Part shown: one piece after another, positions 7,706-15,358 of the stretch
How positions within the stretch are numbered: the first letter of the stretch is position 1
Layout: every line of letters begins with the position of its first letter
From: CAYRWR01 sp964537555
GTDB lineage: Bacteria > Spirochaetota > Brevinematia > Brevinematales > CAYRWR01
Length of the DNA: 36,775 bases
Direction of reading: 5' to 3'
Assembly: GCA_964537555.1 (NCBI GenBank)
Contig: CAZIAD010000034.1
Span: 1-36,775 of the forward strand
Made by a program: the position numbers and the translations under genes
The notes under the pieces: generated by a model
The model's database searches: none
What the model was told of the DNA's origin: nothing
The model's input: the letters and a program-made list of their open reading frames with translations, nothing else

Positions 7706-7733
7706 AGCTATCGACTATTGACTATCGACTTAT
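7706..7733 (+). repeat. GACTATN heptamer array containing a stop codon
   Basis: Units CTATCGA CTATTGA CTATCGA CTT run into the coding end of the solute-binding protein. The minus-strand stop (TAG, 7722-7724) and the last residues before it (Ser-Arg) are read from this array. Confidence 0.75.
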
Positions 7734-8972
7734 TGTCCCGGTTTCTCTCTCTTTGATGAGGTCATTCGCTTTGGTCTGCATTTCCAGGGGGGCATCTTCC
7801 AGCTCTGTTTTTCCCTTGAAATAATCATTTTGCACCGGCCTGACCGCATCCCAGATGGAGCGCATCTTTGCAGTGATGGGCATGGGGATGGCTTTTTCGA
7901 GCTGGCTGTTCTGTTCACTCATTAAGGGGTTTTCACTGATGATGGGATCGTTTCGGGCCTCCAGCAGCGCGGGTAACTGCAGAGTGACCTGTGACAGAGA
8001 GAGCTGGGAGTTTCTGTTATTGAAAAAGGTGAGGAATCTGTTTACGGCCTCACTTTTCTTTTTATTTGATACCGCAAAACGGGTCACGGAGTACCCTTTT
8101 ATCTGGAAATAGGGCGCGGGCCAGATACCATTGACCCGGGGAAGGGGTGCCACACCGATTTCCATATTTGAATAATGCTTATATTCCCCGAAACTCCATG
8201 GCCCGTTGATCAGGAAGGGTGCCTTTCCCTCTATGAACCATTGACTCGCCTGACTGTAGTCCAGTCCACTGGTGATAATGCCCTCATCCTGGTTCTGTTT
8301 CAAAAAGCGGAGCCACTCCTGTACCTGGGTTGTGTCCAGGGTGGGATGGGCATCCTCCGAAGCGGGATTATCGAATACCTGCGCTCCGAAGCAGTTCATA
8401 AAGGGCAGGGTAAAATAAGGCTCACTCACCAGCATGGAAAGGGTGGCACGGGTTTTTTGGGATGTCTTCAGTTCCTCCCCGATCTGCTTCATTTCTTCCC
8501 AGGTCTCCGGAGCTTGAGGTACCAGTGCTTTATTATAGATCAGACAGAGCTCATCCCCGATGCTGCAGGGTATCATGTATACTTTTTCATTATATGTACC
8601 CCCAGAGACCGCCTGAGGATCGAAAAGTTTCAAATAGTCATCCCCCATGATATCTGTGACGGGCACCAGGATGTTGTCCGGCACGTAAACGCCCAGATCT
8701 GAGTTAACACTTAAGATGAGGTCAGGACCAGTGTCTCCCTCGGCAGATGACTGCACTGCGTGGAGCAGATCATCATACTCAAAATGGCCCCGCTTTATGA
8801 TTATATCCTTGTTCCTGTGTTGAAACTGATCGATCAGCTGATCCAGTATAATCTGTTCATCATAGCTGGCATTTTCCCATAACAGGATAGTCTGGGGTGC
8901 CTTGGCCTGGACTGGATTGACAGCAGCCATAGCCAGAGTTATGGTGAATAAAGCAGCTATAATTTTTTTCAT
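7722..8972 (-). CDS. ABC-type sugar solute-binding protein (orphan)
   Basis: A 416-residue family-1 extracellular solute-binding protein. The signal peptide MKKIIAALFTITLAMAAVNPVQA is followed by ILLWENASYDEQIILDQLIDQF, a MalE-like N-terminal pattern. GPDLILSVNSDLG, the inter-lobe YNEKVYMIPCSIGDELCLIYNKAL and FIEGKAPFLINGPWSF are further family landmarks (the last like the maltose-binding protein GPWSW element). Length is normal for the family. It would bind a sugar or oligosaccharide in the periplasm for an ABC importer, but no permease or ATPase gene is in the window, so it is an orphan or works with a distant transporter. The C-terminal Ser-Arg and stop come from the repeat's heptamer array. 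The start has GAGGAGA upstream. Confidence 0.88.
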   Translation of the reverse strand: MKKIIAALFTITLAMAAVNPVQAKAPQTILLWENASYDEQIILDQLIDQFQHRNKDIIIKRGHFEYDDLLHAVQSSAEGDTGPDLILSVNSDLGVYVPDNILVPVTDIMGDDYLKLFDPQAVSGGTYNEKVYMIPCSIGDELCLIYNKALVPQAPETWEEMKQIGEELKTSQKTRATLSMLVSEPYFTLPFMNCFGAQVFDNPASEDAHPTLDTTQVQEWLRFLKQNQDEGIITSGLDYSQASQWFIEGKAPFLINGPWSFGEYKHYSNMEIGVAPLPRVNGIWPAPYFQIKGYSVTRFAVSNKKKSEAVNRFLTFFNNRNSQLSLSQVTLQLPALLEARNDPIISENPLMSEQNSQLEKAIPMPITAKMRSIWDAVRPVQNDYFKGKTELEDAPLEMQTKANDLIKERETGTISR

Positions 8973-8997
8973 TTTCTTCTCCTCAGATGAGGATTAG

Positions 8998-9036
8998 TTT
9001 AATGAGATTCATTAATATTATCCAATTTTAATGAGA
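8998..9036. promoter_or_regulatory. Direct repeats around promoter region of solute-binding gene
   Basis: TTTAATGAGA occurs at 8998-9007 and again at 9027-9036, start points 29 bases apart. A -10-like TAATAT on the minus strand lies between. The position 25-65 bases before the start at 8972 would suit regulator binding sites. Confidence 0.35.
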
Positions 9037-9121
9037 GCCAGCTCGTCCTTGCAGGAGTTCTCCCTGTGTTCAGGGAGGCTCCCTGGCGGTGGGAGGTAGT
9101 GCCTGGGCAGCCACCGGGCTC

Positions 9122-9151
9122 CATACTTTCTTGCTGCCCCAAGAAAGTATG
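9122..9151. repeat. Perfect 12-bp hairpin in repeat copy D
   Basis: Same 12-bp stem and CTGCCC loop as at 7304-7333, again followed by CAAAGAAGGGG. Confidence 0.75.
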
Positions 9152-9467
9152 CAAAGAAGGGGTTTTCTGACGGTGGCACACTAGGGCATCGCCCCGCGAA
9201 ATGGTGGCTGATAGTGGAGCAGACAATGTGCATGACGGGCTGAATGGCCCGCTTCCGCCGTCCATGTCTACGCGGGCACCTTGCCGTCCTGGCAAATGTC
9301 CTGGCGGAAGGGTGTAGGCTGGGGTAGGTCAGCCCTGAGGAGCGTATGGTGGGGCGCACATTGAGGAGCGAGACAGCCACCTTCGGCGGGGAAGTAGGGC
9401 TTGGTGGGGTTGCACATTTTCTTTCTGTTGAAGTCTCGGGCTCGGACTTAAAAGACAGTGCCTGCTA

Positions 9468-9495
9468 TCGACTATTGACTATAGACTAGTGACTA
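9468..9495 (+). repeat. GACTATN heptamer array
   Basis: CGACTAT TGACTAT AGACTAG TGACTAA, four units of period seven at the junction between the two partial repeat units of copy D. Confidence 0.8.
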
Positions 9496-9691
9496 AGGCG
9501 GCAGACTCCGGCGAGGAAGTAGGGATTGGTGGGTTTGCAGATTTTCTTTCGCTAGATTTTTTGGCATACCGGGGGACTATTTCTGAAATAAATCGATTTT
9601 CTTTAACATTGTTAGGCACAATTCTATTAAAGTTAATTACTTTGATTTCAATAATTTATAGTGTTTTTTTATTTCGGGGTATATAATAGTT

Positions 9692-11518
9692 ATGGCAAAT
9701 AGTATTTATGTGACAAAACAAGGAGTTATCTTGAGTATTACACCAAGAGGAATGAGTGTCCAAGAAGCATACCGTTTGTATCGTGAAAATAGATTAATTG
9801 TGAATAGAAAATATCAAAGAAAACTGGTTTGGTTATTGGAAGAAAAACAAAAACTTATAGATAGTTTAATTCAGGATTATCCAATACCATTAATCCTACT
9901 TGCAGATGTATCTACCGAAGGTTCTTCGTGTTATGAGATAATGGATGGTATGCAAAGACTAAATGCTATTTTTTCATTTATTGATAATGTATATAGTTTT
10001 AATGGAAAATATTTCGACACACATGAGTTTTCCAGGGCAAAACAAGCCTCAGAGATGGGACTTTTTGAAGCTAGATCAAGAGAAGATACTGATTTTCTAG
10101 AGCCGCAAATCTGTGCTAATATACTAGATTATCAACTTGCTGTTACTATATTTCCAATCAGTAGTGAATATCAAGTAACTGATGTTTTTGGTAGAATAAA
10201 TTCAGGTGGTCGTCAATTAAGTTCTCAAGAAAAAAGACAAGCTGGCATGGTAGACAATTTTTCAATGTTAGTCAGACAATTAGGAGGTGAAATCCGAGGA
10301 GACTCCTCTAGTGAAGTACTACCACTATCTAAAATGCCAGAAATCAGCATCGATACCTTTAAATCAGATATGGGTTATTCACTCAAAGCAGAAGATATAT
10401 TTTGGTGTAAACAAGGTATTCTATCAAAGAACCAATTAAGAGATAGTGAAGATGAAGAAATGATAGCTGATATATGTGCTTCAATCCTTTTTGATGAACC
10501 AATTGCACGTAGTAAAGATTTTTTGGATAAGTTGTATGATATATCTTCAACTGAGTATGAAAAAATCAATAGGGCATTGGTTTCGTATGGCTTTGAAAAA
10601 ATAATGGAAGAAGTGAAAGTAACATTGTCAGTTCTTAGAGAAGTAGTAGAAGGTTTTGATGCAAGACCAAATGCTTTAAGAATTATAACAAATCCCCAAT
10701 CAACGAATCCAATAAAATCTACTTTTTATGCTCTTTTTATGGCTTTTCACCATTTGATAATTAAAGAAGAAATGTCTCCCGACAGGTATGAAAAGATTAT
10801 GGACGCTTTATCTGGGTTACATAAATCTATGGTTAATACTGCAAAATATACTAAGACCAGTGATCGCAGGAAAAATATAGATCAAACAATAGGGTTAATT
10901 CAAAGATTCTTTGTAAAGAAAGACCCTCCGATGTTACGTCATGGAGCAGGACTAGCTCTTGATATGGAAAACTCGTTAAGAAGATCAAAAATAGAAACGG
11001 CTAGATATGAATGTAAACAAGGCTTTGTAAATTTATCTCCAGAGAGAAAATATGATAAAAATCTAGAAGAAAAGATTTTAGAAACAATATGTGCTATTGC
11101 AAATGTGGGTCCTGATAGTGATGGGTATATTTTTATTGGTGTAGCAGATAAAAAAGCTGATTCTGATCGAGTCAAAATATTAGATCGGATAGATCCAATT
11201 ACTGTAGGTGATCGATATGTTGTAGGTGTTGATCGTGAAATAAAAATACTCGGTGACAATCAAGAACAGTATTTAGAAAGAATTATGGGATTTATTCGTA
11301 CCTCAAATCTATCTGATAATTTAAGAAATCAAATATTATCACAAATTGATTATGTTGAATACAAAGGTTTATCGATCATAAGAATAAGAATTCCAAAGCA
11401 AAAACAAGTGTCATTTCTTGGTGAAAAAGCCTACATAAGAGAGAATTCTTCAACGATAGAAGCTACAGGAAAGAAACTTTTAGCAGTCAATGATTTATTT
11501 AACACTTCCCATAATTAA
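9692..11518 (+). CDS. DUF262 (GmrS-like) - AlbA_2 (Schlafen-type) fusion protein
   Basis: A 608-residue soluble protein. Residues ~15-190 are a DUF262/GmrSD N-terminal domain of the ParB/sulfiredoxin-like type: YQRKLVW at 41-47, DYPIPLILL at 62-70, the DGMQR signature at 85-89 and FGRINSGGRQLS at 166-177. A helical region follows. The C-terminus (~437-608) is an AlbA_2 (Schlafen-like) domain: YECKQGF at ~439-445, then ETICAIANVG and DGYIFIGVADKK, and VEYKGLSIIRIRIPK. The DUF1524 HNH nuclease usual in DUF262 restriction enzymes is absent. DUF262 proteins act in modified-DNA restriction and AlbA_2 domains occur in defence and regulatory proteins, so an anti-phage role is plausible but not shown. 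The gene is visibly AT-rich and follows a dispersed repeat. There is no good ribosome site; TATAAT ends four bases before the ATG. Confidence 0.85.
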   Translation: MANSIYVTKQGVILSITPRGMSVQEAYRLYRENRLIVNRKYQRKLVWLLEEKQKLIDSLIQDYPIPLILLADVSTEGSSCYEIMDGMQRLNAIFSFIDNVYSFNGKYFDTHEFSRAKQASEMGLFEARSREDTDFLEPQICANILDYQLAVTIFPISSEYQVTDVFGRINSGGRQLSSQEKRQAGMVDNFSMLVRQLGGEIRGDSSSEVLPLSKMPEISIDTFKSDMGYSLKAEDIFWCKQGILSKNQLRDSEDEEMIADICASILFDEPIARSKDFLDKLYDISSTEYEKINRALVSYGFEKIMEEVKVTLSVLREVVEGFDARPNALRIITNPQSTNPIKSTFYALFMAFHHLIIKEEMSPDRYEKIMDALSGLHKSMVNTAKYTKTSDRRKNIDQTIGLIQRFFVKKDPPMLRHGAGLALDMENSLRRSKIETARYECKQGFVNLSPERKYDKNLEEKILETICAIANVGPDSDGYIFIGVADKKADSDRVKILDRIDPITVGDRYVVGVDREIKILGDNQEQYLERIMGFIRTSNLSDNLRNQILSQIDYVEYKGLSIIRIRIPKQKQVSFLGEKAYIRENSSTIEATGKKLLAVNDLFNTSHN

Positions 11519-11626
11519 ACCTTTGACTCCAGGCAAGGCCCAGCTCATAGCCATTTAGTTTAGGGTTATTACTATATAAGGGAAGTGTTTTTGTAAATAG
11601 TGAAATTCAATATCAGGGGCATACAT

Positions 11627-12406
11627 ATGAAAAAATATTTAATATCCATTATTTTTGCAATACCTTTTCTGGTAAATACTGTCTATACACAGAAACCATA
11701 CAACATTACCTGGAGCTATACAAATGAGTATAAATCAGGGGATCTTTGGTCACATGCCTTTCAGTTCAAAGATCATGTGATAGCATTATCCTCTGATGGG
11801 ATTCTTGTATGCATTAATTCAGATTCAGGAGTGATTTCCTGGAAGAGTAAAACTCGTTTAAAGTATTCTGAAATTTACACTAACAATTCTCATGTACTCA
11901 TAAAAAACGGAAGTAAAAAACTGGCATTTGATCTAAAGGAGGGTATAAAATCTGATATCACAGATATCACGGAATATACTAAAATCGCTCATAGTGAAAC
12001 ACCCGTACTGGTAAACCTTCCCACCTCCTTAGTGAAAATTCAAAATGAACTACAAGATTCAAAGAACTTCCTTGTCCTCTTAAAGTATGAGGATTCACTC
12101 TATGTAGGTGATGAAAGTAAACACACTCTATACAAAGTGGATCTGCACTCTAATAGTGTGCTTTGGGAGATTCCTGTAGGTCCCCATTCCAGTGTTTTCA
12201 GTGTGAATTGCAATTCCGTAATTGTGGCAGACGGAAAAGTTTTCTATACTGACATTACGGAAGGAGTGCTTTACTGTATTGATGACAGGAGCGGTGTTCT
12301 TCTGTATAAAGACACAGCAGCTATTCTTTCAACTATTTGCAGCTTTAAAAACAGGTCTTTTGTCTGGACCGCAGCTGATGTTATATTTTTTATTAGATTG
12401 AAATAA
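11627..12406 (+). CDS. Exported beta-propeller-like (PQQ-repeat) protein
   Basis: A 259-residue protein with a signal peptide (MKKYLISIIFAIPFLVNTVYTQ). I chose the ATG at 11627 over the GTG at 11600 because AGGGG lies eight bases before it and the signal peptide then starts with MKK. Repeated short strands such as ILVCINSDSGVISWKSK, TLYKVDLHSNSVLWEI and VLYCIDDRSGVLLYKD follow the PQQ-like blade pattern (x-Y/C-x-I/L-D-x-x-S-G-x-x-x-W), so it should fold as a partial beta-propeller outside the cytoplasm. It lacks the enzyme residues of quinoprotein dehydrogenases and is more like a structural or binding protein. AT-rich. It sits 100 bases before the glycan-binding/Hint gene, also exported. Confidence 0.7.
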   Translation: MKKYLISIIFAIPFLVNTVYTQKPYNITWSYTNEYKSGDLWSHAFQFKDHVIALSSDGILVCINSDSGVISWKSKTRLKYSEIYTNNSHVLIKNGSKKLAFDLKEGIKSDITDITEYTKIAHSETPVLVNLPTSLVKIQNELQDSKNFLVLLKYEDSLYVGDESKHTLYKVDLHSNSVLWEIPVGPHSSVFSVNCNSVIVADGKVFYTDITEGVLYCIDDRSGVLLYKDTAAILSTICSFKNRSFVWTAADVIFFIRLK

Positions 12407-12506
12407 ATCAAAGGCTATGAATATTTCCATTACTAAGCTCATGATGCCATGCTCAGACAGGGCATATAAGCCAGGAACGTTCGTAGGTTTTTAAAAAGGA
12501 GCTAAA

Positions 12507-13664
12507 ATGAATAAGATAATAGCGGTATTCATAACACTTCTCACTGTACTTTCTCTTCATGCCAAAGATCTTAAAATCATCAAACCCCGATTAGGCAGCA
12601 CCTATGATCCGGTTCGGGATCAGATGATAAATGAAAAGTATATCGAGATCTCGAAAAAACTTGAGACTATTTCTTATGATCAGCTCACCAAAGAAGAACA
12701 AAGCATCATCGGAGAGGCGGAAGAAGGCGAAGGTTGTGACTGGTACTGCGGAGGGGGGCCTAAAGAGATTAGTGCCAGTTCTACCCTTCCGGATCAGGGG
12801 CCCAACAGCTATGCTGCTAAAAATATCCATGATTTCAATCATAGCACAGCCTGGGTAGAAGGAAAAAACGATTATGGAATTGGCGAAAAAATTCATTTTA
12901 CTTTTGGTGGTAAATCACCTCGTGTAACCAGTCTGGAAATCTATAACGGATACCAAAAAAGCAAATCAGCCTGGATGGCAAACTCCAGAGTGAAGACATT
13001 GAGATTATACATAGATGGAATTGCCATTGCCGACCTGGCCCTGCAGGATATACGCACCAGCCAGATATTCGAAACAGGTGTTCTGTGGGAGCATCGAGAG
13101 TCTGATCATATATTGACTTTGGAGATCCGTGCAGTCTATCCTGGGACAAAATGGCCGGACACCTGTATCTCAGATATCAGGTTTGATGGATTGGATGTTC
13201 ATTGTTTTCCTGTTGATACCAGAATACTCATGAGTAATGGAACAGAAAAAAATATTCAGGACATAGAAATCGGCGATGAGATCATGTCCTATAATGCGCA
13301 ACAGCAAAAAATGGAGATGGCTGTTGTAGAACAAACCACTGAGGTAATACATCACAATCTGGTAGAAATCACCCTTTCTGACGGTTCACAAATTATATCT
13401 ACTGATGATCATCCTTATCTTTCACCGGAAGGATGGATTGCACAAGACCCGAAAAAAGCAATGCAATACAAACTTGATGCTGTAGGATCATTGATTCCGG
13501 GGTCGACAATAATGTCATTCACCGGTAATACTATAAATTTTCTACAGGTTACTGGTATACGCCATTTAACAGGCCATAGGATGACTTATGGTATTATTAA
13601 GACCAGTAGAAATGATAATTATATTGCCAATGGATTCATAGTAAACACAGAGATACTTAAATAG
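12507..13664 (+). CDS. Secreted NADase-type glycan-binding protein with C-terminal Hint domain
   Basis: A 385-residue protein. Signal peptide MNKIIAVFITLLTVLSLHA; start supported by AAAAAGGAGC. Residues ~84-232 form the NADase-type glycan-binding (discoidin-like) domain: SSTLPDQGPNSYAAKNIHDF, EIYNGYQKSKSAW, YPGTKWPDTCISDIRF. From Cys233 to the end is a Hint (hedgehog/intein) domain: CFPVDTRILMSNGTEKNIQD, IEIGDEIMSY, block-B STDDH (His302) and the C-terminal YIANGFIVNTE. Asn380-Thr381 are the expected cleavage Asn and +1 residue; the usual His before Asn is Val. The expected activity is self-cleavage, or attachment of the glycan-binding part through an N-S acyl shift at Cys233. Hint domains of this kind occur in bacterial secreted and polymorphic-toxin proteins. 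The partial gene at 1-714 has the same glycan domain without Hint. Confidence 0.85.
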   Translation: MNKIIAVFITLLTVLSLHAKDLKIIKPRLGSTYDPVRDQMINEKYIEISKKLETISYDQLTKEEQSIIGEAEEGEGCDWYCGGGPKEISASSTLPDQGPNSYAAKNIHDFNHSTAWVEGKNDYGIGEKIHFTFGGKSPRVTSLEIYNGYQKSKSAWMANSRVKTLRLYIDGIAIADLALQDIRTSQIFETGVLWEHRESDHILTLEIRAVYPGTKWPDTCISDIRFDGLDVHCFPVDTRILMSNGTEKNIQDIEIGDEIMSYNAQQQKMEMAVVEQTTEVIHHNLVEITLSDGSQIISTDDHPYLSPEGWIAQDPKKAMQYKLDAVGSLIPGSTIMSFTGNTINFLQVTGIRHLTGHRMTYGIIKTSRNDNYIANGFIVNTEILK

Positions 13665-13724
13665 AATAGTAGATAAGTGGCAGCAAGCTTAATAATACTA
13701 CTTTTTTGTATTCCACCCCCCTCT

Positions 13725-15311
13725 CTACCCGCACTTGATCCTGTCCCACAAGATATAGGGCCCGCCTGATCCGGCTTCCACCCCTTCCTTGTGGTATTTG
13801 CCGCAGCCTCCCCATTTATTGATGGGTTCCGCGTTTTTATTCTGCTCGTTTAGGGGGCGGCCGTCTACCGTACTCTTGGCGATGATATTGGACAGGAGCT
13901 GGGGTACGGGATCGGACAGCTCTATGTGTCCGCCCTGGGGGCCCAGAAATACTTTTCCGGTGCGATTACCCTGCTTTATCTCTTCCAGGTATTCGGTACC
14001 GGCCGTCAGCCCCATTCCCTTGGGGTCTTCCATACCGCCATGGGCATATTCGGCTATAAATCCATAGTCCACCATAGAGATCAGGTCTTCCAGGGACTTG
14101 TCTCCTGCGGTAAAGTAGGTGTTGGTCTGGCGGGGGATGAGAGGCCGTCTCCAGGATTCCCGCTTGCCATTGGACTGGCGGGGGGCGGGGCCGTTGATAT
14201 CCCCTTTCTGGGAGCTGATGAGGTCGTTCATAGGGGTGGACAGATAGCCCTGGTCCAGTATGACCTGAGGCCGGGCCAGCCAGCCTTCATCGTCAAAGAA
14301 GTGAGAGCCGTTCTGCCCGTAGTCCTTATCGGACATGGAGAAAAAGGCCGGATTATTGAGTATGGTGGCCTGGTCATTGCCTACTTTGACCTTGTCTTTT
14401 TTAAGTCCGGGGGCGCAGCTGCGGCCCAGGCGGCAGGTGTCCCCTTCCTGGGTATGGCCGAATGCCTCATGGGCGATGACCCCGGTCACATCGGGCCCGG
14501 TGATGATCTGGTAGCGTCCCGGTTTTAATTTTTCAGCGCTTACGAGCCTGGCTGCGATATCCACTACATGGGCCACAGCCTTGTCCCGGGTGCTCAGGAT
14601 GTCTTCGTATCCGGTGAGGCCTCCCTTGACATGCCGGGCCGTGATGCCGGTGCCGGTCACGCCATAGAGGTAGTGCAGGGAGCTGAGCAGGCATTGCGAC
14701 ATATTCTTATATCGGTCGATGAATAGCCTGGTCTTTACTTTTTGACGGAGCATCATCCCGGCGGCAGCCAGGGTAGGGCCCGCCTTTTCTACTAATTCCT
14801 CCCGGATACTGCGGGCGTATTCCGCCATTTTCCGGGGGTTCATATTGTATTCATAGTCCGGGTCATAGTGATTGGCGAAGTGTACCGGGGTATCAGGAGT
14901 GAGTACAGAGGGGAGCTGGGCCCGCATGAGGGGATGCAGGCTGTCCAGGTCTTCCTCACTCCAGCGGGGGGGTACATAGGCTTTATATTCAGGGTGAGAA
15001 CGGCTGTATGCCAGGGCCGCATCATGCAGCCGGGCCGCCTGTTTTTTCAGTGCTTCCATGTCAAGATCATTGGTAGCATATTCAAAGTTCTTACCCCCGG
15101 CGTATATCCGCAGTACGAGCCCCCGGTCTCTCTGGGTGCCGATGTTTTCAGTGTGGGAGATATGCACCATGTGCTGCACCAGGTCTTCCAGGCTGACAAA
15201 TCCATACAGCAGATCGCTGTCATTCCCTTCCAGAAGGGGGATGAGTGCAGCCAGGTCATTTCTCAGGTCATTCAGTTCCGGGGGAAAGTTATAGGTGGTC
15301 TTTTTTATCAT
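13725..15311 (-). CDS. tldD: TldD-family metalloprotease
   Basis: A 528-residue protein of the TldD/PmbA (U62) family. The zinc motif is HEAFGH at 281-286, and the third-ligand region is GGCGK with Cys503, as in E. coli TldD. ITGPDVTGVIAHEAFGH, the DEGW loop and the long loop before EYLEEIKQGNRTGKV fit the family. TldD is the catalytic subunit that, with TldE, degrades or processes small peptides (for example microcin B17 and CcdA in E. coli). It is the second gene of a minus-strand pair, 47 bases after tldE. It is longer than E. coli TldD (481), with an extended N-terminal domain. Confidence 0.92.
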   Translation of the reverse strand: MIKKTTYNFPPELNDLRNDLAALIPLLEGNDSDLLYGFVSLEDLVQHMVHISHTENIGTQRDRGLVLRIYAGGKNFEYATNDLDMEALKKQAARLHDAALAYSRSHPEYKAYVPPRWSEEDLDSLHPLMRAQLPSVLTPDTPVHFANHYDPDYEYNMNPRKMAEYARSIREELVEKAGPTLAAAGMMLRQKVKTRLFIDRYKNMSQCLLSSLHYLYGVTGTGITARHVKGGLTGYEDILSTRDKAVAHVVDIAARLVSAEKLKPGRYQIITGPDVTGVIAHEAFGHTQEGDTCRLGRSCAPGLKKDKVKVGNDQATILNNPAFFSMSDKDYGQNGSHFFDDEGWLARPQVILDQGYLSTPMNDLISSQKGDINGPAPRQSNGKRESWRRPLIPRQTNTYFTAGDKSLEDLISMVDYGFIAEYAHGGMEDPKGMGLTAGTEYLEEIKQGNRTGKVFLGPQGGHIELSDPVPQLLSNIIAKSTVDGRPLNEQNKNAEPINKWGGCGKYHKEGVEAGSGGPYILWDRIKCG

Positions 15312-15358
15312 GATTCTTATCCTTAATCAATAATGTGAGGGAGCTCTGATCAGGGGCT

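Larger units (their letters stand above)
7097..7733 (-). repeat. Dispersed intergenic repeat, copy C with internal duplication
   Basis: Inverted relative to copy A. It contains the hairpin at 7304-7333, CCCTCGCGAAATGTCTGCTG, GGGTAGGTCAGCCC, GTGCACATTGAGGAGC, GCAGACTTCGGCGAGGC, CTCGGACTTAAAAGACAGTG and a heptamer array. The last blocks are duplicated: first at ~7511-7614, again at ~7615-7733, each ending in GACTATN heptamers. A third heptamer array (7100-7134) lies at the far left end. The region between (7140-7300) is GC-rich and shares little with other copies. The sequence from 6973 to 7096 holds no gene I can support. Confidence 0.8.
9040..9556 (-). repeat. Dispersed intergenic repeat, copy D with partial second copy
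   Basis: Inverted like copy C. It contains GCTCCCTGGCGGTGG and GTAGTGCCTG (shared with copy B), the perfect hairpin 9122-9151, GGGTAGGTCAGCCC, GCGCACATTGAGGAGC, CTTCGGCGGGGAAGTAGGGC, CTCGGACTTAAAAGACAGTG, and heptamers at 9468-9495. Just past the array a second truncated copy begins (GCAGACTCCGGCGAGGAAG...GATTTTCTTTC, 9499-9552). It sits between the divergent genes at 8972 and 9692. The open frames 9018-9380 and 9489-9686 are accidental. Confidence 0.8.

Noticed and set aside
12507..13664. A classical splicing intein
   Set aside because: Only five residues follow the expected C-terminal cleavage site and the penultimate His is missing, so cleavage or transfer is more likely than splicing.
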